Shown here: one piece after another, positions 32,850-44,133 of the stretch
Layout: each line of letters opens with the position of its first letter
How positions within the stretch are numbered: position 1 is the stretch's first letter
Assembly: GCA_023078685.1 (NCBI GenBank)
Contig: JALGAS010000009.1
Span: 868,001 to 932,000 of the forward strand
Source of the DNA: Neopestalotiopsis rosae
Lineage: Eukaryota; Ascomycota; Sordariomycetes; Amphisphaeriales; Sporocadaceae
Reading direction: 5' to 3'
Length of the DNA: 64,000 nucleotides
The notes under the pieces: model-generated
The model's database searches: none
Told to the model about the DNA's origin: nothing
The model's input: the letters and a program-made list of their open reading frames with translations, nothing else
Translations under genes and position numbers: made by a program

Positions 32850-33433
32850 ATGGGTGACAGATTCGTTTCAGTTCCTCCCATCTCTGCCGTCATCAGCAGA
32901 GGCAAGAGTGTCTATTATTTTGTCGACAAGAACCTGAGAATTCGTGGATGGTCCAATAAAGCTGAAGATGACAATGAACCCGACTCAGACGCGAGGGAGA
33001 ATTATGTGGATGAACTTCTCACCATCAACAAGAGCGTAGTGCTCTCCAAGACGAAGGATATAGCTACTCTATCCTATTTGATGTCCGACAACAGAGTCAG
33101 AGTAAGCTTCCTCACAAGCCACATGGCCTTTCTTTACCTCATCTGCTAACAATTAAACAGTCCCGAGTGTTTTTCATTAACACGGATGGCTTTCTGCAGG
33201 ATATCGGCAAGGACGAGGGACGAGATGAGGCCAAACCGTGGCAGGTTCTGAGTCTCGGCGAACAAAAGTTCACCGCTGCTGAGGACACCCCCATCACTGC
33301 GGTTATGAGTCCTTGGTCGGACACTATCAAAGTGTTCTACTACAGGGATGCGACAGCCGCCCCATGGGTGGCTTGGTGGAGTGGAAGCTCTGGAGTATGG
33401 AAGACAGACAGCACCAACCAGACTCGTCACTGA
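32850..33433 (+). CDS. Small fucose-lectin-like beta-propeller protein
   Basis: Two exons (32850-33101 and 33161-33433) with a clean gtaagc..acag intron encode 174 residues. Repeated blade-like blocks are visible: SVYYFVDKNLRIRGWSNK, SRVFFINTDGFLQDIGKD, and DTPITAVMSPWSDTIKVFYY, ending in WVAWWSGSSGVWK. The pattern (aromatic pair, then N/D-x-D-G-x-L-Q-D, then SPWS with a following VYYY-like strand) resembles the fungal fucose-specific lectin family. Those lectins usually have about 310 residues in six blades. This protein is half that length, so it would need to be a partial propeller or to assemble as an oligomer. No signal peptide is seen, as is common for these lectins. A TATAAATA string occurs near 32727. 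Function in glycan binding is inferred. Confidence 0.62.
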
Positions 33434-33639
33434 GTAGTTAACTATTCAGAAGTAAACACTTATAGAGGACATCCTCTTTATGTTGATTTCCTCTGGACTG
33501 AAGTGCTTCATGTAAATGGCTCTAGTAAACTGTCAAATATACTTTATCAGAACGAATCAATTTTTGTGTATTTTGATACGTTGCAGTGATTTAGGTGGAT
33601 GACGACCAGCAGCGTGACGATATTTATTCGCAGGCAGCG

Positions 33640-34165
33640 ATCATGTCCGTAACGACGGCTCTGTCGCACAGTCTTCTCCACGTTGCTTGCCTGCCCCCAT
33701 CCGACATGCAGGTAAACTGGTGCTCCGACAAGACTTGGCAATCGATACACGATGTGCGATCCACGGATCGGATGTGGCAGTCCGGCTTTGCCATCCCGAT
33801 CCGCGATCGGAATCTGAAGCTCATCCCAAGATGTCAGAGCGCTGTCGACCTCATCAGCTGCCCGGACCCTGAGCCGCCTTTGGATTTCGAAGCCCAGACG
33901 CCATTGTAGAATATCTACTTGACTCGCTGAGTGAGGCTCAGCAAGGGCAATTGGTTGCAGCTCAGGACGTGTATGGGAACACTGCGATGCACTACCTGGC
34001 GGCATACCGAACAGTAAATGAGGACTTGGTCGCGGCACTGAAGGCGTATACAAACGGAGAGGAAACTTGGAATACGTCACGCAACCGCTGGGGTCACACG
34101 CCGGCGGAAATTCATTCCGATGGATTATGGACGTTGGTTGATAAAGAACAAGAGGCTGCCACGGT
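33640..34165 (+). pseudogene. Ankyrin-repeat protein relic, frameshifted
   Basis: Two plus-strand frames together give the C-terminal part of a fungal ankyrin protein. The first, about 33642-33909, contains SLLHVACLPPSDMQVN and later QSIHDVRS. The second, about 33910-34175, contains IVEYLLDSLSEAQQG, VYGNTAMHYLAAYRTVNE and ARNRWGHTP-like text (here SRNRWGHTPAEIHSDG). The two parts are in different frames, stop codons lie between them, and no start or upstream repeats are found. It therefore looks like a truncated, broken gene. Its right end runs straight into a fragment of dehydrogenase sequence. Confidence 0.65.
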
Positions 34166-34225
34166 GATAGCGTGAGGTATACAGAACTAACGGGACATGA
34201 TACTCGTCAACTGGAAACAGGTAGA
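34166..34225 (+). pseudogene. Second copy of the dehydrogenase 3' end (short fragment)
   Basis: A plus frame reads DSVRYTELTGHDT, almost identical to DSVRYTQLTEHDT at the end of the dehydrogenase pseudogene near 28300-28360. The nucleotides match too (AACTAACxGxACATGATAC), and the following ACTGGAAA is shared after a small indel. The similarity stops abruptly at about 34160, where ankyrin sequence begins. Confidence 0.6.
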
Positions 34226-34428
34226 AAGGACATTGAACAGTTGTTCAATACAGCTGAGCCAGTATGCATTCGCTACTGGGTAGTCGATAAGATTACAGCA
34301 CTAGCAATAGCGGCTTTCACTATATGACTAAAGAAAGCTAGTGTTGAATGCATGAAATGTCCAGTGTCTTCAACAGAACTGATGCCTTTCTTCGTACGAA
34401 GAAGGGTGACTTCCAAATCAATCGTCTT

Positions 34429-35211
34429 TCATTTTGTTCCGTTTTCACTTGTAATTGGTAGAGAGGGAGCAGCCTTTGCTGGTGGCTTAGGGGCCCACCA
34501 GAAAACAGGATACCTTTGTTGTATGTTGTTTGTGATTAAGGCCACAACAATCATCAAAACGGATGACAGGAGAACGACAGGCAAGAGATACCAGTTGAGT
34601 CTGTTGACAGCCGGAGTGGTAATAGGCAGGAGTGCGGTTGCTCCCGCTGGCGGGTGGATTGTCTTGGTTGCTTGCATGACCACGATGGCGATGGAGGAGG
34701 CCAAGGTGGCAGCCAGCCAAGCAAGACGGCGAGGGCTCTCGTCATCCTGGAGGTTGTTGAGCTGGAAGATACGGGCGATGATGATGCCTGTCAAGGCGCT
34801 GAAGAAGTGGCCTCCCAAGACCGCACGCGGTTGAGCCAATGGGGCCTCGGGTAGGGCATAGCAGAGCACGGCAGTGGCGCCCTGTCAGCAGCGATGGGGA
34901 AAATTAGTCACGCTCTCTTTGAATATTGGCAGGTCATTTTCCAGGGTCGAGTTGGGCAGACAGTCTGGGATTTGAATACTCACATATGATGCGATGACGG
35001 GCGGCACTCCCCGCTCAATGAAATAAGACGCATGGCCGAAGATGGCCTGAAGAAGAGACAGACCGCAAAAGGCGCCGATGAATGCCCAAAGGTAAGGAAC
35101 GTATATTGGTTTTGGTTTTGGTGGCTGGCTGCGCACGCCGACCCAACGCGTCGCCCAGGGCGGTAGCCGCGAATCCAGTTGACGCAGGGATGGCTTGTCT
35201 TCCACGGACAT
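34429..35211 (-). CDS. HPP-family integral membrane protein
   Basis: Two exons (35211-34984 and 34881-34429) join in phase to 226 residues. The diagnostic HPP motif appears as TKTIHPPAGATALLP, with five or so hydrophobic segments around it. The N-terminal region is hydrophilic with a Pro/Lys-rich stretch before the first span, as in other fungal members. Bacterial and plant-chloroplast HPP proteins have been linked to nitrite transport; the fungal role is not established. The family is certain, the function is not. Confidence 0.88.
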
Positions 35212-36980
35212 GGCGGTGATGCGATCGCGACCTGAGAATTCTCTCTTTCGTGCTTTCGTGATTATGATTGCTACGGAGATTTGGAAGGGAGGAGTGAGAG
35301 GGAGGAAGGTCAGAGAGAGAAGCGAGCAGGTGACTCAGAACAGAGCCATGATTGTGGAGGAGTGCTAAAGACACGCAGTTGAGGGAAGAAGTAAAAATTG
35401 TCTGCAACTCGAGGAACTAGAGCCTAGTCCTTCAGCACAGAAGGGGAGAAATGGTCCGGCAATAATCTATTCAAGAAGAAACGACATGGCTATGACTAAA
35501 AGTACCCATATTTTGTAAATAGTACCTGGGGTAGCGGCTAGTAGCGCGGGGGAGGTAGGAGCGGAAGTATCGGCGGAGACGGCGGAGGTTTTTAACCTTG
35601 AACAATTAGGTACATACGTAGCTACATATGTGTTCAGCGGTAAAGACACGACTGTACCGTTCAAAAGCTCTTCCTTGAGACGGAACGCGACTGTTTGAGT
35701 GTCCGTGATACGCAAGGGTTTAGCAGCTGGCTGCCCTGCAGCTAATACCTAGCAGTAGCGCAAGATTTAACGGTCAGCGGAACGGGCCATCTCCGCGGCC
35801 GTTGATTCAGCCTTATCTGGCTTGGCTTGCATAAGATGGTTGTTACATCTTGCATTTACTACATCAATCGCAATATATATTTCTATACGTATGTACCTTC
35901 TTACGAATTGTTAATCTTGGTCATTTGAATAGGCGGCAATGATTTACCGAATCTTGATTCATGTGTATTTGTTCGCAGCCGACATGATTATCAAATTCCT
36001 TGATGCTGTTCACGTGGGTAGGGGTTCCTTCCGTGTGCATACTACTGTAGAACAACCAGATCCACGGGTGCGACCCTTAACCCCCCGCTCGAAACCTTGT
36101 TCAATTGAAGCCAAGCCTTGACGTAAAAACTTCCGCAAAGCTTGTTCCGGTTCATCGTAAGCCGTCTTGGGCTATCACATAATCCCCATACATTTGAACC
36201 GCTTGTTCGTCACGTCTTCGGTGATTGCTTCGGTAATTGCTCCAGTATCAGTCAAAATCCTCAATGCGTGCGTACGCAGTCTTACACCTACTGGTCTCAT
36301 TGGGGATAGTCCGCACACAAGACACAGCTGAAAGGCAAACAATAGCCTCGTAGAACCGAGTGACGCTGAATCGCGTCACGAGTATCTCACAAGTATCTCA
36401 CGGATCTTGTTCTCGCTCACTCAGATGCTACATACGGTTGTACTATGCGTAGGATTCGCAGGCTCTTCGACCCCCAAAAGCCTCTTTCCAGAAAGTCCCG
36501 AGGTCGTGCGTGAGCTGAGCCTCGGCCAGACCGCTCCCTTGCTCCTGCTCCACGACAATTGCAGTTGAAGGATCATTCATCAACCGCTGCTTATATTTTC
36601 TAGCTTAAAAAATGATATTGGCGGTATTCTAGGCCAGAATACCTGTATGGACCTGAGAAATCAGTTATCTCAAAGGATGGACAACTCTGTGCACGCTCGA
36701 GCCGAATCTTCGAGTAATCTGATGATGCCTACTTATATCGGGCTACTTTCCTCGTCTGGTTCTGATATTCCTTCTGGAGAGATGAAGGGCAATTGGTGCT
36801 GTCCCTCATCCTCGAGTTTTCAAGTACGGCATGCGTAACAATCTAGGAAGTGCAAATAGAGTCGTTTAGACGATCACGGTATCAAATATAAATATCGTCG
36901 AGGTTGCATGACGAGGGATGATCAATCAGACACCATGTCTCAAGACCATTGCGATTAAAGCAGTAAAAAAAAGAAAAGAA
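35212..36980. other. Intergenic region between divergent HPP and P450 genes
   Basis: 1.77 kb with only short frames lacking domains. An A-rich leader precedes the P450 start at 36981. A short duplicated string (cgtcacgagtatctcac/aagtatctcac) occurs near 36376-36400. Nothing else recognised. Confidence 0.5.
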
Positions 36981-38885
36981 ATGCACAACATAACCGCCCA
37001 GGCAGCCACCATTTTTGGGTTACTCTCAGATGTCCTGAAAGATGTAAATACATTCACATACTTCTCAGCTGCTTTATTCGCTATTATAGCTTTCGTCTCG
37101 TACAGTTTCTTGATCTCTAGCAAGTTCAAGGATGCTGAGGGGAATACAATTCCTCGGGGACCTACTGGGTTTCCTATACTTGGTGAGTCTCTGCGCATAC
37201 TTCCCAAGTTTCAATGGACTACTGACTGACGGCTTCACCTAAGGCTCGTTTCCGTTCTTGACCCACTACCCAGAGCTCACTTTGGATAAATGGGCCAAGA
37301 AATTCGGTGAGCTGTACTCTGTGTGGCTTGGGAACCAACTCTTTGTGATTATCTCTAGTCCCGAGATCGCCAAGGATCTGATGGTTACCAATGGTGCCGT
37401 GTTTTCGTCTCGTAAAGAAATGTTCCTCAAGAGTCAAACTGTCTTCCTCGGCCGCGGAATCACCACTACCCCATACAATGCTACATGGTCTGTCTATTCC
37501 AATATCCTTGACTCAATTTCAGATATCGATCACGGTATTTCGTGCATAACAAATTGAAGTAGCTGGATAGCTTTCTAACAGAACCCCGGGTGTAGGAAAA
37601 AGCATCGGCGCATCGCCACAAACTGGCTCCACTCGAAGGAAGTCGACAAGTATACCCATGTCCTAGACCGAGAGGCCACTGACATGATCAAATGCCTGTA
37701 CGAAGTTTGCGATGGCGGCAGTGCCCTTGTGAATCCTCAGCCATTTGCCGGCCGCTGTTCGCTCAATAACATGTTGACCATCGTCTTTGGGACACGGACC
37801 AAATCGGTCCACGACCCTCGGGTCAAGACTTCTCTCAGGCTCAGCAGAGAGTTCATGTAAGGCTCCGTTTACTGGCGCATCATTCACCCTTGCCCCTATT
37901 TTGACATGACTTGACAGGAACCTCACTGGCCCCATGTCAAACCTCACAGACTTTGTGCCTTTACTGCAATATCTTCCTCTATCGCTGCGCAGTCGAGGTC
38001 GCCAGCTCAACAAGGATCTCGTTGCGACCTATGGCGGGATGATCAAGGATATTGACCGACGCATGCGGAGTGGTCAAAAGGTCTCTGAAAGCCTTTCGAA
38101 GAGCATGCTCCAGATTCGTGATATGGAGAAGCTTGATGACATGGACATGACCATTCTTGCCTCAGCCTTCATGATTGGCGGGATAGAGACGACGGCTTCC
38201 ATCATGCAATGGTTCTCCGCGCTCATCCCATCCTATCCACATATTCAGGAACGAGCACAGGCGGAGCTTGATCGCGTTGTGGGGAGAGACCGTCTTCCCC
38301 AGGTTGAGGACGAGAAGAACCTCCCCTACTGCCATGCTATTGTGAAGGAGATTGAGCGTTGTCATAACCCCTTCTGGCTTGGAGCACCGCATATGGCATC
38401 AGAAGACTTTACCTACAGAGGCCACTTCATCCCCAAGGATACTGTTTTGGTCCTCAACACGTGGACCATGCATCACGACCCGAAACGGTACCCGGATCCC
38501 AACACTTTCAACGTGAGTCTTTCTTTCTACTATCCCAAATCTTGTACCGTGAGCTGAATTGTTGATTCTCTAGCCTGACCGCTACCTGCACGACAACTTG
38601 TCCTCAGCCGATAGCTCCAACCTCGCGGATCCCTACCAGCGGGATCATTGGATGTTTGGAGCAGGGCGGCGAATCTGTCCCGGTATGTGGGTCGCGGAGC
38701 GTGAGATCTGGCTGGCCATCTCGCGTCTGATCTGGGCCTTTGATCTGGAGGCACTACCAGAGCACCCGATCGATCTGAAAGAGTACGACGGCTTGTCAGG
38801 TCGATCACCCGTGCCTTTCCAGATCAAACTGAAAACCCGGCATGAAAATGTCGGACGGGTTCTGTCGGCTACAGCATCGGCATAA
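36981..38885 (+). CDS. Cytochrome P450 monooxygenase
   Basis: Five exons (36981-37182, 37244-37487, 37596-37856, 37918-38512, 38574-38885) join in frame to 537 residues. An N-terminal membrane anchor (FSAALFAIIAFVSYSFLI) is followed by the proline-rich hinge IPRGPTGFPILG. The I-helix oxygen-binding motif is MIGGIETT, the K-helix ExxR is EIER, the PERF-like region is FNPDRY, and the heme loop is FGAGRRICPG with the ligand cysteine. It therefore has every essential element and is ER-bound. It resembles the secondary-metabolism P450s that hydroxylate polycyclic or aromatic substrates. No synthase gene lies nearby, so the substrate is unknown. An in-frame ATG at 36918 would lengthen the N-terminus by 21 residues. 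Confidence 0.9.
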
Positions 38886-39484
38886 AAGCCTTGCTCAAGC
38901 ACAGATTGACTACATAGATGACGATGGCATGCCCATTTGCAAAATGTTCTGCGGGTATTATGGCGAAGAGACATCGTAGTCTCCGTGTGAATCCTTACCG
39001 CGAGATCCTTGGCAATGGCACTGGGGGTTGACCTGGATTCTGGTGGTCGCGCATGCCATACTGGGGAAAACTAGCATAATATGGGGAATTCCCTAACACT
39101 CGAGAGCAGCGGGGAAATCATTTTCTTCATAAGTCTTTCAATACAACACAAAGAATAACGAGTCTACAACACTGCTTTCCATTATCGCCCTTGTGTCTTG
39201 TCTATCCACGGTGCAACCAATTCCTAAGGTGAACTCCCCAGGTCGCAGCTCCGACGCGTGCCCCGCTTATTTGCTTTCAGCTTCGTGGTAACCGCGAATC
39301 GATTGGGCCTCAGCACTTGAACAAGGATGAATACAATGGGGGCCGAAAATATGCCTTGTGAAAAGCTGAAAGGATGCCTTTAAAAAAGCCCCTTGCCAGT
39401 CGGGCGTCACTCCAACTCCTAGGTGCCCTTGCGCACCGACGAGAGTCGAGAGGGTTTGGTCCTGCTTAGAACCCAGAGCTTGAC
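38886..39484. other. Intergenic region between P450 and membrane-protein gene
   Basis: 0.6 kb holding the P450 3' end and the next promoter. Nothing further recognised. Confidence 0.5.
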
Positions 39485-41584
39485 ATGCCCCTGATTGCCA
39501 TCACAATGTCGGGTCTACTTCTCCTGTTAATTGCACAATCGTCTCTTTCGCCAGCTCTCCCTGTCTTTCAGACAGCATCTCAGCTGGACCACCATGAGCA
39601 ATCGGGATCGTATCTCGCTCTTCGAGTTCGCGATGATGTCGAGTTTGCTCCGGCATGGGTTTCTGAACCTAGCACTCGGGGCACGTTCCGACTCCTCTAC
39701 AGCTGCCTTTTCACACTTACACTCTGCGTCTACACAGCTATCCATCTAAACGTACCGAAACGGAGAGAGACTGTGCTCGAGCTCATTTGGCGCAAGGTCA
39801 AATGGGTCCTGGTCGCAGTCTTTGCCCCTGAGTTGGTGTTGTACGCTGCCTACGTGCAGTGGCATGTGGCAAGTGTCATGCGCAGAGACCTTAATAAGAT
39901 GGCGAAGGAACATAATTATCAAGGAGATAAGCTGATGGACGATGAGAATATATCCCCATGGGCTCAAGTCAAGAAAATTGTACGATCGCCAGTCTTGAGG
40001 TTTTCCCTTTGGTTCGACTAATCGTAAATATAGGTACACAAAGAAAAGCACAAGCGCTTCAGTCTACTTTATGGCTACTACGTCATCATGGGCGGCCTTG
40101 TGATGGACGTTCGCGACTTGCACGATGAATATTCCCGGGTGACGATTACACCAGAAGGAGTCCTCCATCTTGCTTCTGAAGGGCACTTCATTGAGGTTTC
40201 TGATGAAACGATCGAAGACAAGAGCAAGTCTGATGCTTTTGCTAAGATCATCGTCATGCTACAGGTGACCTGGATGATTGTTCAAACCTGCAGTAGACTG
40301 GTTGCTGGTCTACCAGTGACCATCATCGAAGGTCATACCCTTGTCCACGTTGTCACCGCACTGGCCATGTATACTCTCTGGTTCAAGAAGCCTCTCAACA
40401 TCTCTGAGTCCACCATAGTTGATCACGAGGCCTTTGTCAACGTCGTCGCGCTCATGCTGGTTCGCTGCACCAAGCTAGGGACCAGGGCGTCTGCACCAGA
40501 GCTACGCTTGAAGCGCAACAAGCGTAATTGGACAGACTTGCCAATCTGGAAACAAATGTATGTCGGAATCGTCCGGCTTCTTGGTATGAAGTACATCGCC
40601 AGTAGCTTGAAGGACGATGCATTTGGCTTGGAACGCCTTACGCTTCATTCTGATGATACTAGCGAGAGCGCATATCTTAGAAATTACTTGTCAACCAAAC
40701 CGGAAGTGAAGACGCCTAAGAAGACGACCAGGCTGCAGCGCCGAGGGACAGAGCTAGAGCCATCTGAGTCTGATTCAAGACTTCTTCCAGTACAGGGGCT
40801 CGAGCTTCTGGAGCTTCCACAGAGTGATCCTCTGCTCGACATTGCCCGACACTCTGGAGAAATCAACCAACCCCAAGTTATGGTGAAAGACACCAGCTAC
40901 ACTCCACCCAGCACTTATTTCGGTGACGAAGCGCGGCTCGACTTAGAGCTACTGTTACCGAACGAAGATACGAGAATCGCCACCATAAGTACCGGGCAAT
41001 ATCTAAAATGCGGCTTGGGCCCCGATACGTCGTTCGGGACTCTAGTCATCGAACTCTCGTCAAAGACAGTTCGTCGCTGGGAGAAAGCGATTGAGGCCCT
41101 CGGAATGAACCCTGTGGGTGTCGAGGACGCAGTATGCTACTTCATTGAAGGGCAGCCGAGCAACCTCCCCTTGCCCGAACAGGAAGGGCTCGGCTGGTTC
41201 GGTAATGGCACCATCTTTGGTCTCGTTGTAGTCTTTTTCTTCCTGTGCACGGGCTATGGGGGCGTCCACTGCATTGCCTGGAACTCGGACTTTGCAACAG
41301 AACTCGAGCTCACGTTGTGGCGTGTAGCCTGCATAGATCTCGCAGTTGCTGGACTAGCCTACTTTCTTCTATTCACCTTCTATATGGGTACAAAAGAGGG
41401 CAACCATACCGGATCGCTTTCTTCCCTGTCAAGAGGGATTATTCTAATGTTTGGCTGGGGCCATTTTGTCATGTACCTTGTGGCGAGAGTGTTTCTGGTG
41501 GTAGAGGCATTCATCAGTGTGAGACATCTGCGGGCTGGAGCGTATGAAATGGTTGATTGGGCCGCCTTCATTCCGCATCTTTAA
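39485..41584 (+). CDS. Fungal multi-pass membrane protein of unknown function
   Basis: Two exons (39485-39979 and 40034-41584) encode 681 residues. The N-terminus (MSGLLLLLIAQSSLSPALP, from the second Met at 39506) looks like a signal sequence. After a luminal stretch come hydrophobic segments at LLYSCLFTLTLCVYTAIHL and WVLVAVFAPELVLYAAY, one or two around residue 235-290, and a C-terminal bundle of three or four (IFGLVVVFFFLCTG, LAVAGLAYFLLFTFYMG, FVMYLVARVFLVVEAFI). The central 250-residue loop is hydrophilic. I recognise the pattern as a widespread fungal family annotated only as hypothetical, with the TLCVYTAIHLNVP block being typical. No enzymatic motif is visible. It lies between a P450 and a dehydrogenase, but co-function is unproven. 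Confidence 0.82.
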
Positions 41585-41912
41585 TGGGTCAGCTTCTTGC
41601 ATTAGCGCAGCCGAGCATGCAGGTGTAAGCAGCGTGCATTAGGTTGAACATGATGTGAATTTATGGACCGTCGTTCTGCTAATGTGCTCCGCTAATGATG
41701 TTAATTTAGATTGTATGCCCCGCAATAAATGACAACCATACTCCACACCACATACAATGAGGGAGAATACGTTGTCAAGTGGTCTCTCGAGATGGAATTC
41801 CCGCCGTCTTTTCTCACCCTGAATAGAATCGCTCAAAATGTTTTCATGTTGAATAAGGAGTATATTGAATGAGTCTATGATGAAGAATTCATATTATGAT
41901 CACTTCCTATTT
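41585..41912. other. Short intergenic region between convergent genes
   Basis: About 330 bp of terminator sequence for the membrane-protein and dehydrogenase genes. Nothing else seen. Confidence 0.5.
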
Positions 41913-42899
41913 CTACAGGTTCGCCAACTTCAAAGACAGATCCCAAAGCTTTTGTGCCTTGGCCTCGTCATATGTGTGATCGCCGTAGCCTGGAGACCAC
42001 TGACCGACATCCGGGTTCCATTTACCAATGATTTGACAGTCCTCCAGATACTTGCCTCCTTGGCCCTCCAGAGCACTAGCCGTGGCCGCCCAAATGCTAG
42101 TAGCTGCGCCCTGGTCGGGCATCTTTGTAATGGACGCCAAGTATGTATCACTAGAAAAACCCGCCTTAGCCTCCTCAGAAAAGTGCCTGGTGAGGTCCGT
42201 CAGAACGGATCCTGGCTGCACGCTCCAGGCGTGGACGCCCTGGTCCTTGTAGCGGCGTTCGATTTCGTTTGCGCACCACACGTTAGCAGTCTTGCTGGCT
42301 GCATAAGCCGCCATGGCGTCATAGTTGCCGTCAAAATTGTAGTTGTCAAAGTTGACCTCGCCGAAGCGGTGGGCAATGGACGCCAGCACGACGACGCGGG
42401 AGCGGAACTCAGGTGTGGACGAAGAGACCAAGGTGGGCAAAAGGAGGTTGATGAGCAGGAAGTGGCTCAAGTGATTGGTGCCAAACTGAGTTTCAAAGCC
42501 ATCCTTGGTACGTCCCTCCGGGGGCATCATGACGCCGGCATTGCAGATAAGGATATTGAGCTTGCTGCTGCGCGACAAGAACTCCTTGGCACATGACCGA
42601 ACACTGTCCAGCGATTCTAGGTCAAGTTCCAAAATGGTCACTCGAGGACTTTGGGCCAGGTCCCCAAGAGCAGTCTTGGCCTTGGCAAGATTGCGCGCCG
42701 TGAGAAAAAGAGTTGCTCCCGTCTCGTGAAGAGCGCGGGCCGACTCAATACCAATGCCGGATGAACAACCTGTGATGAAGGCAGTCTTGTCTGACCATTG
42801 GCCCTCCAATCCTTCGTTTTTGATGATCTGCAGAGCAGTGGGACGGGCATCGCCAGGTCCCTTGGGTGTTTGGTGTGCAGCAACGTAGCGGTCGGCCAT
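41913..42899 (-). CDS. Short-chain dehydrogenase/reductase (retinol-dehydrogenase/WWOX-like)
   Basis: An intronless 328-residue NAD(P)-dependent oxidoreductase. The Rossmann glycine motif is TGCSSGIG, the structural motif NAG follows in ILICNAGVMMPPEG, the catalytic Ser lies in VVVLASIAHRF, and the active-site YxxxK is YAASK. I start at 42899 (MADRYVAAHQ) because the upstream 35 codons of the longer frame look like leader sequence. The N-terminal 25 residues before the Rossmann fold are typical of fungal members with this TPKGPGDARPTALQII block. Substrate unknown. It is convergent with the unknown membrane-protein gene and near a P450. Confidence 0.9.
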   Translation of the reverse strand: MADRYVAAHQTPKGPGDARPTALQIIKNEGLEGQWSDKTAFITGCSSGIGIESARALHETGATLFLTARNLAKAKTALGDLAQSPRVTILELDLESLDSVRSCAKEFLSRSSKLNILICNAGVMMPPEGRTKDGFETQFGTNHLSHFLLINLLLPTLVSSSTPEFRSRVVVLASIAHRFGEVNFDNYNFDGNYDAMAAYAASKTANVWCANEIERRYKDQGVHAWSVQPGSVLTDLTRHFSEEAKAGFSSDTYLASITKMPDQGAATSIWAATASALEGQGGKYLEDCQIIGKWNPDVGQWSPGYGDHTYDEAKAQKLWDLSLKLANL

Positions 42900-44133
42900 T
42901 GTGATGAATGGGAGAGAAAAGTCACGGGTGATTGTGATATGAGTTGTATAGAATAAGTTGTGATATGTGATAACAATTTCTCTTCTCTGGTTTGACAGGA
43001 ACAACTCACAGCTTTTATATGGTTAAATTCGTGACTCGCCATGACATACTCGTTGATACAGATCATAGTGGCTTGGTGGACTATAGTGGCCCGCCAAGAC
43101 AAAACGTGCAAAGATTTAAAGTTTGCACGACCATGTTTGGCGAGGCTTTAGAGTTAAGTCCGTGGCGGCATTTTCTCAGGGGTCTAGATCATCGGCGTTA
43201 ACCCATTAATATGAGAAGAGCTGTCACTCGAGTCAGACGGGCCGTGCCACTGCCGATGATGGGATGCAAATTCTCTCTCGCCTCACTTAAATACGCGTGT
43301 TCAATTGACAAAATAACGCTTCTGAAAGGGGAAGAAAGAGTAACCGAGTTATATTACGGAGATTATGTATTCTTAATCCCGGCCGGGGCGAATCAGCTAT
43401 CACAAATTATCATCTCCCGTCAATTTTGTTCTACGTCTCTATAGACCCTAATTATGGAGTGTTATAGACAAAGTTCCACGACTATAGACCTGATAATAAC
43501 GATACCTCTTTCTTGTGCAAATCTGCTGCGAGACATTTAAAGCATACAAGAGTCGGCTTCAGTGACCAGAACTTATCTCGTATTATGCTAAGTTGTCTGA
43601 CTTTCGGTGATAAGGATTGGGACCTTCGCCGGGAAAAGTGATTATCCGGAAAGATAAGATACTAACGACCTGGGTATCAGGCTTTGGGGTACCGCCGAAT
43701 CTATCCTTACGGCACACGGGAGGATCCGCTGGAGCTGACGTACATGAGAAAAAGCTCAATCGATCGAGACCTGCTCACCGTACCCAATTGCTTCCAATTC
43801 ATGGGCGATAACCGCGGACGAGACCCATATACCCAATGTCAGTTCCCTTCTGCTCGCCAATAATACACTCAAAGTGAATTGCATTGACTCTTCACAGATA
43901 CGGGAGCGAGGTGCTCCTAATGGGCACGTCACGTGTCTTGATAGGCCCTCAGTTGCGTTGCAGACTCACTTTATCAGCCACATTACCCCTCGTCAAGGGA
44001 ATATGGAGGCGTTCAATGATGTCACAAAATTTGGCAAAGTGTTTGAGCAAATAAGTTTCATGCTAAATCATTCTTCCAGTTGATTCGGGAGCAGAAGTCT
44101 GCGCCCAGAAATATTGTATCGTGAGTCTACACC
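42900..44133. other. Intergenic region between dehydrogenase and chitinase 3' end
   Basis: 1.2 kb containing the dehydrogenase promoter and chitinase 3' end. Short frames only; nothing recognisable. Confidence 0.5.
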
